Below, piece after piece: positions 8,618-16,198 of a DNA stretch of 20,057 bases. The notes beneath the pieces were generated by a model, which saw only the letters and a list, made by a program, of their open reading frames with translations, was not told the DNA's origin and made no database searches. The position numbers and the translations under genes are program-made. The DNA is taken from positions 1 through 20,057 of the forward strand of contig JAGTUY010000181.1 of NCBI GenBank assembly GCA_018224455.1. The letters run 5' to 3'. The DNA is from Desulfosarcina sp. Its GTDB lineage: Bacteria > Desulfobacterota > Desulfobacteria > Desulfobacterales > Desulfosarcinaceae. Numbering within the stretch: position 1 is the first letter of the stretch; each line of letters opens with the position of its first letter.

Positions 8618-9271
8618 ATGAAAGCCATGCATCAACTCATCGAAGAACAGGTAGGCCGCTGGGAGATCCTCAGAAAGGAAAAGCAGGCGGACAAAACCCT
8701 GCCGGTGATCACCCTTTCCAGGGAACCCGGCAGTGGGGGCAAATTGGTGGCCAAGGCCGTGGCCGATCGGCTCGGCCTGGATCTTTTTCACCAGGAGCTC
8801 ATTAATGCCATGGCCGAAAATGCGGATACCACTACCCGAGTCATTCGGACCTTGGATGAAAGGGGTTTGTCCATGATCGAAGACTGGGTGTCGGCCGCCA
8901 TCAGTGAGCGGCATCTTTGGCCGGACGAGGTTTCCCGCTTGCTGATGCGGGTCATTGGCGCCATCGGCCGGCACGGAAAGGCCATTATCGTCGGCCGGGG
9001 CGCCAATTTTGTACTGCCGCCGGAAAACCGGTTCCGGGTCCGGATCATCGCCCCTTTGGAACTGCGGGTGAACCGTGTGGCCGAAACCTATGGTGTGTCT
9101 AAAAAGGAAGCCAAACGCCACGTGCTGCGCACCGAGTCCGATCGCCGGGCCTTTGTGAGAAAATATTTCCATAGTGACATCGGCGATCCGGCAAATTATG
9201 ATCTGATTTTAAATACCGGCACCCTCTCGGTCGAATCGGCTGCAGCGGCGATATGCAGTGCGCTCGGTTGA
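8618..9271 (+). CDS. Cytidylate kinase-like family protein
   Basis: A 217-residue P-loop protein of the cytidylate-kinase-like family (Pfam CK2-like group), distinct from housekeeping Cmk. The N-terminal nucleotide-binding loop reads SREPGSGGK at residues 34-42, the form typical of this family. A GKAIIVGRGANFVL segment and a RVxxVAExYGVSKKEA segment with nearby DRR arginines follow, as expected for the core and lid of nucleoside monophosphate kinases. About 28 residues precede the P-loop. The start is well supported by AAGGAGG at 8607-8613, five bases before the ATG. It stands alone, between a long spacer and a convergent transporter gene. The true phosphate acceptor is unknown; members are common in Desulfobacterota. 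Confidence 0.85.
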   Translation: MKAMHQLIEEQVGRWEILRKEKQADKTLPVITLSREPGSGGKLVAKAVADRLGLDLFHQELINAMAENADTTTRVIRTLDERGLSMIEDWVSAAISERHLWPDEVSRLLMRVIGAIGRHGKAIIVGRGANFVLPPENRFRVRIIAPLELRVNRVAETYGVSKKEAKRHVLRTESDRRAFVRKYFHSDIGDPANYDLILNTGTLSVESAAAAICSALG

Positions 9272-9310
9272 TCGGTGCAGGCGAAGTGAAAAAGACTTTC
9301 ATCCTCACCG

Positions 9311-9365
9311 TGCTGCGCAGCACTGCCGTTGCAGGCAGAACATTCCCCGCGGCTTGCAGCGGGGA
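9311..9365. terminator. Cluster of three hairpins between convergent genes (possible bidirectional terminator)
   Basis: Three perfect inverted repeats follow one another: TGCTGCGCAGCA (9311-9322), CTGCC/GGCAG (9323-9338) and TCCCCGC/GCGGGGA (9344-9365). They lie between genes that converge at 9271 and 9399. None has a clear T-run, so termination is only suggested by position and stem strength. Confidence 0.35.
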
Positions 9366-9398
9366 GGGGTCAATATCGCTGCGTCGATTGAACCGGTT

Positions 9399-10316
9399 CT
9401 AAAAAAGTCCGCTGTCTTGTTCTCTTTTGGCTATCAATCCGTAAAGCTGGGACATCAGCATCCCAGCAAACATCAGAGAACACCCCACGATTCCCCTGCC
9501 TGACATCACTTCTCCCAAGATCAGCCATCCGCCAACGGCGGCGAACACGGCTTCGAGGCTGAGCAGAATGGCGGCATGGGCCGGGTGGGCGTGGCGTTGG
9601 GCCACCACCTGCAGGGTGTAAGCCACCCCCACGGACAGGGCGCCGCCATAGATGATGGGAAGGGCCGCGGCGGCGATGGCGGCAACGCTGGCGGTTTCGA
9701 CGGCCACGGCCGTCATCAAACTGGCAGCAGCACACACCATGAACTGAAGAAAGGCCAGTTGCAGGGAATCGGTTTTGGGGGAGAGCCAGCCGATCAGATG
9801 AATGTGTCCGGCCCAGAATATCGCCCCGGCCAGTTCCAACAGATCCCCGAAGGAGATGGTGAAGTCTTCGTTGACGCTGAGCAGGTACATGCCGGCGGCC
9901 GCCATCAATGCTCCGCCCCACGTGCCCGCATGGGTGCGTTGGCCCCACAACAGGCCCAAGATGGGGACGATCACCACATAAAGGCCGGTGATGAATCCCG
10001 CTTTGCCGGCGGTGGTGTAAACGAGCCCCACCTGCTGCAGGGAGGCGCCGGCGAAGATGGCCATTCCGGCTAATCCGCCATATAAAACAAGGCGTTTGTT
10101 CCGGATCTGGCCGCTGCCGGTGGGTGCTTTGGGTTGATTTTTATGGTTGCTGTAAATAAATGGAACCAGCACCATGGCGCCGAGGCAAAAGCGGATGCCG
10201 TTGAAGGTGAACGGTCCCACATGATCCATGCCCATGCGTTGGGCCACGAAGGCAAAGCCCCAAATGACGGCGCTGACCAGGAAGAGCAGGTCGGATTTCA
10301 GATGTTGTTTATGCAT
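9399..10316 (-). CDS. EamA-domain DMT-superfamily transporter
   Basis: A 305-residue integral membrane protein with about ten hydrophobic helices arranged as two EamA repeats, the layout of drug/metabolite exporters (RhaT/YdcZ/PecM type). The first repeat begins with LLFLVSAVIWGFAFVAQRMG and includes the typical IRFCLGAMVLVP helix. The second repeat starts near GDLLELAGAIFWAGHIHLIG. The last helix contains GWLILGEVMSGRGIVGC, matching the conserved GE motif of EamA proteins. The substrate cannot be read from sequence. The ATG directly follows the TAG of the upstream zinc protein (TAG-ATG), so the two are probably translationally coupled. The only ribosome binding site is a weak GGAA inside the preceding gene. 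Confidence 0.92.
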   Translation of the reverse strand: MHKQHLKSDLLFLVSAVIWGFAFVAQRMGMDHVGPFTFNGIRFCLGAMVLVPFIYSNHKNQPKAPTGSGQIRNKRLVLYGGLAGMAIFAGASLQQVGLVYTTAGKAGFITGLYVVIVPILGLLWGQRTHAGTWGGALMAAAGMYLLSVNEDFTISFGDLLELAGAIFWAGHIHLIGWLSPKTDSLQLAFLQFMVCAAASLMTAVAVETASVAAIAAAALPIIYGGALSVGVAYTLQVVAQRHAHPAHAAILLSLEAVFAAVGGWLILGEVMSGRGIVGCSLMFAGMLMSQLYGLIAKREQDSGLF

Positions 10317-10541
10317 CTACTGGTTTCCGAAGCCGTTTTGCCCGCCGCAGTCCGGGCACTGCCAGGTGATGCCGTTGCAGGACATGCCCCATATATTCTC
10401 GTGCATGCACGCCTGGCAGATCAGGAAACCGCAGCGGCAGCTCCAGCAAAAGGGAACTGTTTTCGAGCAGCAGTGGCAGGTTTTAGGTCCTTTCTGCCGC
10501 CGCCGGGACCGTCTGGCTTCAAGGCTTTCGGTATCGTTCAT
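10317..10541 (-). CDS. Small cysteine-rich zinc-ribbon-like protein
   Basis: A 74-residue protein with eleven cysteines and two histidines. The cysteines include CHCC at 22-25, CWSCRC at 32-37, CQAC at 42-45, C55, and CPDC at 62-65. The paired CxxC spacing suggests two zinc sites of zinc-ribbon or treble-clef type. The N terminus is strongly basic (ARRSRRRQK), which would suit nucleic-acid binding. I do not recognise a named family. It sits immediately upstream of, and is probably translationally coupled to, the EamA transporter, and is divergent from polA. Composition makes a real gene likely, because random frames rarely give such ordered cysteines. Its function could be regulatory or structural, or tied to metal sensing with the transporter; this is speculative. 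Confidence 0.75.
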   Translation of the reverse strand: MNDTESLEARRSRRRQKGPKTCHCCSKTVPFCWSCRCGFLICQACMHENIWGMSCNGITWQCPDCGGQNGFGNQ

Positions 10542-10566
10542 CGCTTATTGCTAACTATCTGAAGTC

Positions 10567-10595
10567 TTGTCGTTCGAGATGGTTAATGCTACCAT
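10567..10595 (+). promoter_or_regulatory. Candidate polA promoter with extended -10
   Basis: TTGTCG (10567-10572), a 17-base spacer and TACCAT (10590-10595), preceded by TG one base upstream as in extended -10 promoters. It lies in the 100-base gap between the divergent zinc protein and polA. Confidence 0.4.
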
Positions 10596-10641
10596 GCGCC
10601 CAATGTGCCGAAACGACACTAACTAATGCAGGAGCACCTTC

Positions 10642-13347
10642 GTGTCAACGCAAATAGAACCGGACCTGGATCAGAAAATCCCGACGCTGTACCTGATCGA
10701 TGGCAGCGCATATATTTATCGGGCCTACCATGCGGTACGCGGGCTTTCCAACAGCAGCGGCCTGCACACCAATGCCACCTTCGGGTTCACGCGCATGCTG
10801 ATCAAGCTGATGGCGGACCGTTCGCCCGCTTATGCGGCCATGTTTTTCGATACCAAAGGCCCCACCTTTCGCCATGACCGCTTTGCGGAATACAAAGCCA
10901 ACCGGCCGCCCATGCCCGATGACCTGGTCGAGCAGCTGCCTTGGATCCGAAAGGTCACCGAGGCGTTCAACATCCCTGTATTCGAGATGCAGGGGTACGA
11001 GGCCGACGACCTCATCGGAACGCTGGCCCACCGGGCGGAGGAAAACGGATTTCGCGTGGTCATGGTCACCGGGGACAAGGATTTTATGCAACTGGTCTCC
11101 GAGCGCTGCACCATCTGGGATCCCATGAAAGACAAGGTCCTTGATCCCGCCGCCATCCGTAAGGCCTTCGACCTGGAGCCCCGGCAGATGATCGACGTCA
11201 TGGGCCTGTCCGGTGACACGGCGGACAACATTCCCGGTGTTCCCGGAATCGGCCAGAAGACGGCCGTGGATCTGATCAAAACCTTCGGCAGCATGGATGC
11301 GGTTTACAGCGGCATCGACACCATCACCAAGAAAAAGCAGAAGGAAAATCTGATCCAGTACAAAGCCCAGGCCCTGTTGAGCCGCGAACTGGTGACCATT
11401 GACCGACGCGTGCCGGTCGAATTCGACCCGGACCGATTGCAAATCCAGGCTCCCGACGACGAAGCGCTGACCCGGCTCTTTGCAGAGCTGGAGTTCAGGC
11501 AGCTGCAGCAGGAATATGCATCGCAAGACCAATCGGTCGAGCGGCACTATCGGGCCATCATGAGCACGGATGATCTGGATGATCTGGTGCACCGCCTGGA
11601 AGGCGCCAAACGGTTTGCCTTGGATACGGAAACCACTGCGCTGGACCCCATGCAGGCGGGATTGGTGGGACTTTCCTTTTGCCTGACCCCCGCTGAGGCC
11701 TGTTATGTTCCGGTGGGGCACAACTATCTGGGCGCGCCCGAACAGCTTTCTCTTGAGACGGTGCTGGAACGACTGCGGCCGGTGCTGGCCAACCCGGAGG
11801 TCGAAAAAATAGGCCAGAACATCAAATATGACTGGATGGTGCTGCGCCGCCACGGCGTCGACCTGGCCGGGGTCAATTTCGACACCATGGTGGCTTCCTA
11901 CCTGATCGATCCCGGCAAGCGGGCCCACGGTCTGGACCAGATCGCCCTGGACTACCTGGGCCATAAGAACATCACCTACGCCGAGGTGGCGGGAAAGGGC
12001 AAGGCTGCCGTCACCTTCGACCAGGTGATCCTGGAAAAGGCCATCCCCTATGCCTGCGAGGATGCCGACATGACCCTGGCCGCTCATGATGTGTTCGTTC
12101 CCCTGCTCGAAGAAAACGGGCTTGCGGATCTGATGAAACAGGTGGAGATGCCCCTGCTGCCGGTGCTGCTGGAGATGGAGATGACCGGCGTCTGTGTGGA
12201 CCGGGAGCGGCTGCGTGATCTGTCAAGATCCTTTGCCGGACAGCTGGATGTTCTCGAACAGCAGATCTACGACCTGGCCGATGAAGCGTTCAATATCCAA
12301 TCATCCCAGCAGCTGGGACGCATCCTGTTTGAAAAACTGAAAATGCCGGTCCAGAAAAAAACCAAGAAAAAGACCGGCTACTCGACCGACGTGGAGGTGC
12401 TCACGACGCTGGCCCGCAGCCATGATCTGCCGGCACTGGTGCTGCGCCACCGGACCCTGGCCAAACTCAAGTCCACCTATGCCGACGCCCTGTTGGAACT
12501 GATTCACCCGCAAACCGGACGCATCCACACCTCTTTCAACCAAACCGTGGCGGCCACCGGCCGGCTGAGCAGCAGCGACCCCAACCTGCAGAACATTCCC
12601 ATCCGCACGGAAGAGGGGCGGGAAATTCGCAAGGCCTTCGTTCCCAGGGAGGGCTGGCAGTTGCTTTCGGCCGATTACTCCCAGATCGAGTTGCGCATTC
12701 TGGCCCATTCTTCAGAGGATCCGATCCTGATCCAGGCCTTTAAAGATGACGAGGACATTCACACCCGGACGGCCACCGAGGTCTTTCAGGTTTTCCCCCA
12801 GATGATCAACGACGAGTTGCGGCGGCAGGCCAAGGCCATCAACTTCGGCATCATCTATGGTATGAGTGCCTTCGGGCTGGCCCGGGAGCTGGAGATCAGC
12901 AACAAGATGGCCCAGACGTATATCGACCACTATTTCTCCCGCTACCAGGGCGTCAAGGCGTTTATCGAAAAAACCATCCAGACGGCCCACGACACCCGTC
13001 AAACCAGCACGCTAATAGGCCGTATCCGGAAGCTTCCGGACATCGCCAGTACCAACCGCAACGTGCGCCAGTTTGCCGAGCGCACCGCCATCAACACCCC
13101 CATCCAAGGCACTGCCGCGGATCTGATCAAACTGGCCATGATCAACGTGGACCGGGCACTGCGCAAAAAGCGGATGAAAACCGCCATGCTGCTCTCCGTG
13201 CACGATGAAATGATCTTCGAGGTGCCGCCGGATGAACTCGAAGAAGCGAAAGCGTTGGTTCGGCAGGAGATGGAGACGGTGTGGGATCTGGCCGTTCCTT
13301 TGAAAGTCAACATGGCCATTGGACAAAACTGGGCCGAAGCCCACTAA
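10642..13347 (+). CDS. polA: DNA polymerase I
   Basis: Full-length family A polymerase, 901 residues, for Okazaki fragment maturation and repair synthesis. The N-terminal 5'-3' exonuclease/flap domain (about 1-300) has LIDGSAYIYRAYHA, VTGDKDFMQLV and the helix-hairpin-helix segment GVPGIGQKTA. The 3'-5' proofreading domain is intact, with catalytic DTET from residue 328, so this is not a proofreading-dead version. In the polymerase domain, motif A is DYSQIELR (catalytic Asp 678), motif B begins RRQAKAINFGIIYG at about 727, and motif C is HDE at 854-856. The start is GTG, chosen because GGAG at 10631-10634 lies seven bases upstream; the ATG at 10626 is in another frame. sppA follows 13 bases downstream and may be co-transcribed. 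Confidence 0.98.
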   Translation: MSTQIEPDLDQKIPTLYLIDGSAYIYRAYHAVRGLSNSSGLHTNATFGFTRMLIKLMADRSPAYAAMFFDTKGPTFRHDRFAEYKANRPPMPDDLVEQLPWIRKVTEAFNIPVFEMQGYEADDLIGTLAHRAEENGFRVVMVTGDKDFMQLVSERCTIWDPMKDKVLDPAAIRKAFDLEPRQMIDVMGLSGDTADNIPGVPGIGQKTAVDLIKTFGSMDAVYSGIDTITKKKQKENLIQYKAQALLSRELVTIDRRVPVEFDPDRLQIQAPDDEALTRLFAELEFRQLQQEYASQDQSVERHYRAIMSTDDLDDLVHRLEGAKRFALDTETTALDPMQAGLVGLSFCLTPAEACYVPVGHNYLGAPEQLSLETVLERLRPVLANPEVEKIGQNIKYDWMVLRRHGVDLAGVNFDTMVASYLIDPGKRAHGLDQIALDYLGHKNITYAEVAGKGKAAVTFDQVILEKAIPYACEDADMTLAAHDVFVPLLEENGLADLMKQVEMPLLPVLLEMEMTGVCVDRERLRDLSRSFAGQLDVLEQQIYDLADEAFNIQSSQQLGRILFEKLKMPVQKKTKKKTGYSTDVEVLTTLARSHDLPALVLRHRTLAKLKSTYADALLELIHPQTGRIHTSFNQTVAATGRLSSSDPNLQNIPIRTEEGREIRKAFVPREGWQLLSADYSQIELRILAHSSEDPILIQAFKDDEDIHTRTATEVFQVFPQMINDELRRQAKAINFGIIYGMSAFGLARELEISNKMAQTYIDHYFSRYQGVKAFIEKTIQTAHDTRQTSTLIGRIRKLPDIASTNRNVRQFAERTAINTPIQGTAADLIKLAMINVDRALRKKRMKTAMLLSVHDEMIFEVPPDELEEAKALVRQEMETVWDLAVPLKVNMAIGQNWAEAH

Positions 13348-13360
13348 TCGGAGGGTTGCC

Positions 13361-14350
13361 ATGCGGATATCGACCTGGATTATATCAACGATGTTGATCG
13401 CAATATTCTTCTTCGGTTGTGCCACCCCGCGCATCACCCTGTTTTCCGATGCCTCCGATCCGCTGCGAGAGGTGACGCTTGAAGGTTCGGCGGATGATAA
13501 GATCCTGGTGATTCCCATCACCGGTGTCATCACCGATTCCGCTAAAAGCCGGACCCTGCGTACCATGCCCAGCCTGGTTCAGGAGGTCGTCTCCCATCTG
13601 CGGCTGGCTGAAGCGGATGACCGTGTCAAGGCCGTGCTGTTCAAGATCGATTCCCCCGGCGGCACCACAACGGCCAGCGACATCCTCTATCATGAGATTG
13701 TTGCCTTCAAACAACGCACCGGCAAGAAGGTGGTGGTCTGCATGATGAACCTGGCCACTTCCGGGGGCTACTACGTGGCCCTGCCGGCGGATGTGATCAT
13801 GGCCCATCCCACCACCGTTACCGGGTCGATCGGTGTGATCTTGATGCGGCCCCAGGTGTCGGGGCTCATGGAAAAGATCGGCGTGGATGTGCGGGTGAAC
13901 AAATCCGGTGAGAATAAGGACATGGGGTCGCCGTTCCGCCCCATCACACCGGCAGAGGAAAACATGCTGCAGGACCTGGCCGACACCTTGGGCCGGCGGT
14001 TCGTCGATTTGGTAAAACAGCATCGGCGACTTGACGGCCCACGCCTGGCCACCGTTGCCGATGCCCGGGTTTTTCTGGCCGACGCCGCCGTCGCCGCGGG
14101 TCTGGTGGACAAGACCGGCTATCTTCAGGACGCCATCGCCGAGGCCAAAGCACTGGCCGCGTTGGCAGCCGATGCCCGGGTGGTTGTCTACCGGCGAACC
14201 GATTATCCCAATGACAACCTATACAACACCCTCACCAGCGGCACCCGCGCCAACCCGACGCCGATGGTGGACATGGGCCCCATCGGCGACCTGCTCTCCC
14301 TCGATGCCGGTTTTTACTACCTCTGGCCCCAGGCGCTCGGCTCACCCTGA
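13361..14350 (+). CDS. sppA: Signal peptide peptidase SppA-type serine protease (S49), probable lipoprotein
   Basis: A 329-residue single-domain member of peptidase family S49, which degrades cleaved signal peptides in the membrane. The catalytic pair is visible. Ser134 lies in ATSGGYYVALPAD and Lys186 in GENKDMGSPFRP. The 52-residue interval equals that of Ser147 and Lys199 in B. subtilis SppA, so this is the short Gram-positive-like form rather than the duplicated E. coli form. The N terminus is a hydrophobic signal ending in FFFGC, a weak lipobox, so membrane anchoring as a lipoprotein is likely. An upstream in-frame start at 13319 would overlap polA. The ATG at 13361 is preferred because GGAGG (13350-13354) lies six bases before it and it begins the signal sequence. 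Confidence 0.93.
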   Translation: MRISTWIISTMLIAIFFFGCATPRITLFSDASDPLREVTLEGSADDKILVIPITGVITDSAKSRTLRTMPSLVQEVVSHLRLAEADDRVKAVLFKIDSPGGTTTASDILYHEIVAFKQRTGKKVVVCMMNLATSGGYYVALPADVIMAHPTTVTGSIGVILMRPQVSGLMEKIGVDVRVNKSGENKDMGSPFRPITPAEENMLQDLADTLGRRFVDLVKQHRRLDGPRLATVADARVFLADAAVAAGLVDKTGYLQDAIAEAKALAALAADARVVVYRRTDYPNDNLYNTLTSGTRANPTPMVDMGPIGDLLSLDAGFYYLWPQALGSP

Positions 14351-14411
14351 TTATATTCAGCGCTTCCTGATCAGCGCCCGATGATAACCCATTGCCTGAG
14401 AGGGCATTCGA

Positions 14412-14606
14412 TCAGGACGCCTCCGCGGCATTTTCATCCGTGGTTTCCGGATCTGCCGACAGCCTCACGGTTTCATCCACCGCCCGGTAGATGGTCTTGA
14501 AGACCTCGGGAAATCCCGTGGGTGAAATCCGCCCCGTTTCAATGAATTTGACCACGATCTCCTTGGTGGCCCGAAGGATCTGCTCATCTTGGCTTGTTCT
14601 TCTCAT
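14412..14606 (-). CDS. Small conserved hypothetical protein
   Basis: A 64-residue, mostly helical, charged protein (from about MRRTSQDEQILRATKEIVV to an acidic ENAAEAS tail). I do not recognise a named family. The ILRATKEIVVKFIETGRISP stretch and PEVFKTIYRAVDE helix loosely recall the N-terminal helices of MucR/Ros-type regulators, but there is no zinc finger. Three in-frame starts are stacked (GTG 14612, ATG 14609, ATG 14606). The last is preferred because AAGGTGG at 14613-14619 gives six-base spacing to it. An AT-rich promoter-like tract lies directly upstream, so it is probably expressed. It stands alone, convergent with sppA and divergent from queF. Confidence 0.65.
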   Translation of the reverse strand: MRRTSQDEQILRATKEIVVKFIETGRISPTGFPEVFKTIYRAVDETVRLSADPETTDENAAEAS

Positions 14607-14624
14607 CATCACCCACCTTTTTGG

Positions 14625-14654
14625 ATAATATTATTAAATATATTAAATTGTTAA
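14625..14654 (-). promoter_or_regulatory. Candidate promoter for the small minus-strand gene
   Basis: On the minus strand TTAACA (14654-14649), an 18-base spacer and TATTAT (14630-14625) each match consensus at five of six positions, within a markedly AT-rich tract. The predicted start of transcription would be very close to the ribosome binding site, so the exact hexamers are uncertain. Confidence 0.35.
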
Positions 14655-14732
14655 CAGGAATCGATTCGGAAGTCAACCACGGCCTGCACATCGATGCGGT
14701 TGCTGCCCGAAGCGCCAGGTGCAACAGAATGT

Positions 14733-14761
14733 TTGACACGGTTTTCGCCATCCTTTAAAAA
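14733..14761 (+). promoter_or_regulatory. Candidate queF promoter
   Basis: A perfect TTGACA (14733-14738), a 17-base spacer and TAAAAA (14756-14761). The predicted leader is about 26 bases, including the GGAGGGG ribosome binding site, so there is no room for a preQ1 riboswitch downstream of it. Confidence 0.5.
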
Positions 14762-14793
14762 GGAGCCCCAACAGAAACCAATTGGAGGGGCCA

Positions 14794-15198
14794 ATGAAAT
14801 CCTATGATCACACCGTCCGCTACACGGTGGACAAGCCGGATATCGTCGCCGCCGATGTGCTGGATCCCATCGACTATCATTACAAAGGCAAGCGGGATAT
14901 CGTCATCACCATTTCCCAGCCTGAATTCACCTCGGTTTGCCCCATGACCGGCCTGCCGGATTTCGGCACCATCAACATCCGCTATACGCCGGACAATTGG
15001 ATTGTCGAACTAAAGTCCTTGAAATATTATCTGCTTCAGTTTCGCAATGTCGGCATGTTTTACGAGCACGTGTCCAACCGGATCCTCGACGACCTGGTGT
15101 CGGTACTGAAGCCCAAGATGATGGAAGTCACCGGGCAATTCACATCAAGGGGCGGTTTGACCGCCACCGTTTGTGCCCGCTACGAGGCGACGTCATGA
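14794..15198 (+). CDS. queF: NADPH-dependent 7-cyano-7-deazaguanine reductase (QueF)
   Basis: A 134-residue QueF of the short, unimodular (YkvM) type. It reduces the nitrile of preQ0 to preQ1 in queuosine tRNA modification. The catalytic cysteine is Cys49 in TSVCPMTGLPDFG, with the catalytic Asp56. The QueF signature E-L-K-S-L-K-Y-Y at residues 72-79 marks the NADPH site. The length fits the family. The start is the ATG at 14794; a TTG at 14782 in the same frame actually forms part of the GGAGGGG ribosome binding site. The stop overlaps the next gene's start as ATGA, so the lipoprotein gene downstream is translationally coupled. No other queuosine genes are in the window. Confidence 0.96.
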   Translation: MKSYDHTVRYTVDKPDIVAADVLDPIDYHYKGKRDIVITISQPEFTSVCPMTGLPDFGTINIRYTPDNWIVELKSLKYYLLQFRNVGMFYEHVSNRILDDLVSVLKPKMMEVTGQFTSRGGLTATVCARYEATS

Positions 15199-16133
15199 TT
15201 GATCTCGCTTTTCCGAAAAGAACCGGACTGGTGTTGTCGCTGCTGGCGGCGCTGTTGTTTTCCGGATGCGGCATGTCCGCGTCCTACCGACCCGCGTATC
15301 AAAAGACCATTCGTGACTTTTCCGGCAGCGCTAAATACCGCAAAGCGGTGGGCGTTCTGGTGCTTGCCAATGCCACCCCGTTCAACAGCGAACAGGCGGC
15401 TTCACCGTTTATGGAATCGTTTATATCCAGCCTGGAATCGAATGCATCCGAGGCATTGCTGCTGGTGCCGGGTCAATCCGACGGTCCTTCATTTTTGTGG
15501 AACCCGCCGCGGATCGCCAACGGAGACATCGATGTATTTGCCCTGTCGGCGCTCGCCCGGCAGGCGGGCATCAACGCCGTGGTGAGCCCCGTGCTGATGG
15601 ACACGCGGCTGCGCACCCGGAATACGGGCTTCTGGTTTTTCAGGGATGTGGCCTACAGCCTTCAGGTTCAGACGGCGGCAGCGGTTTATGATGCAGCGAC
15701 GGGGGCTCGATTGGCCCTGGGAATCATGACCGATGAAGTCGATATCGACGCGGACCAGGCCGGCATCGTCCGCAACGGCCAGGAAGTGGAGGTGGACGAT
15801 CTGGTTGAATTGGCCGAGGAGATGGGCGACGCATTAGGCGAGCGGATGGGCGATGCGATTAAAAACAGCCAGTGGGCGTCTGCCGTGGTTTCCATCGAGG
15901 GTGGATCTTGCGTTGTTGCCGCCGGCAGCGAGGTGGGCATTGAGGTGGGGGATCGCTTCAGCGTGCTGGATGGCAGCGCTATTCTGACCGGCCTGGATGG
16001 GCAGCGCTATATTGTACCCGGACCGAAAATCGGCGAAATTACTATCAGCCGGGTGTCGCCCCGGCAATCTTTCGGCGAACCCGAATCCGGAGAAATACCT
16101 CCGGCCGGCAGCATATTGATCCCCGGACAATAG
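15195..16133 (+). CDS. Lipoprotein with CsgG/FlgT-like architecture
   Basis: A 312-residue predicted outer- or inner-membrane lipoprotein. A basic N terminus (FPKR) and hydrophobic stretch end in LLFSGC, placing the lipidated cysteine at residue 25. The next part (VGVLVLANATPFNSEQA... VSPVLMDTRLR... VQTAAAVYDAATGARL) has the alternating strand/helix pattern of the CsgG/FlgT nucleotide-binding-like fold. The C-terminal part (VEGGSCVVAAGSEVGIEVGDRFSVLDG... KIGEITISRVSP) resembles the small beta-barrel that ends FlgT-type proteins. The assignment is by pattern, not by recognised homologue. The start was chosen at the ATG overlapping queF's stop (ATGA), because it begins the signal sequence; the open frame extends further upstream within queF. 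Its partnership with queF is probably only transcriptional. Confidence 0.75.
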   Translation: MIDLAFPKRTGLVLSLLAALLFSGCGMSASYRPAYQKTIRDFSGSAKYRKAVGVLVLANATPFNSEQAASPFMESFISSLESNASEALLLVPGQSDGPSFLWNPPRIANGDIDVFALSALARQAGINAVVSPVLMDTRLRTRNTGFWFFRDVAYSLQVQTAAAVYDAATGARLALGIMTDEVDIDADQAGIVRNGQEVEVDDLVELAEEMGDALGERMGDAIKNSQWASAVVSIEGGSCVVAAGSEVGIEVGDRFSVLDGSAILTGLDGQRYIVPGPKIGEITISRVSPRQSFGEPESGEIPPAGSILIPGQ

Positions 16134-16198
16134 ACAACGTTTTGGGTCTCTGGTCTATCGTTTGTGGCTCTCGATTCTCCGGCCTCAGGCTTCAGATC

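Noticed and set aside
10645..12087. A 480-codon open frame antisense to polA
   Set aside because: polA is unambiguous with all catalytic motifs in frame; the antisense frame is a codon-usage shadow.
13319..13360. Upstream in-frame start of sppA overlapping polA
   Set aside because: It would add a non-signal, charged N terminus before the lipoprotein signal; the ATG at 13361 has an ideal GGAGG.
14360..14377. GCGCT/AGCGC hairpin as terminator of sppA
   Set aside because: Only a five-base stem with an eight-base loop and no T-run; too weak to call.
14768..14793. preQ1 riboswitch ahead of queF
   Set aside because: The predicted leader is only about 26 bases and no aptamer-like hairpin with an A-rich tail is visible.
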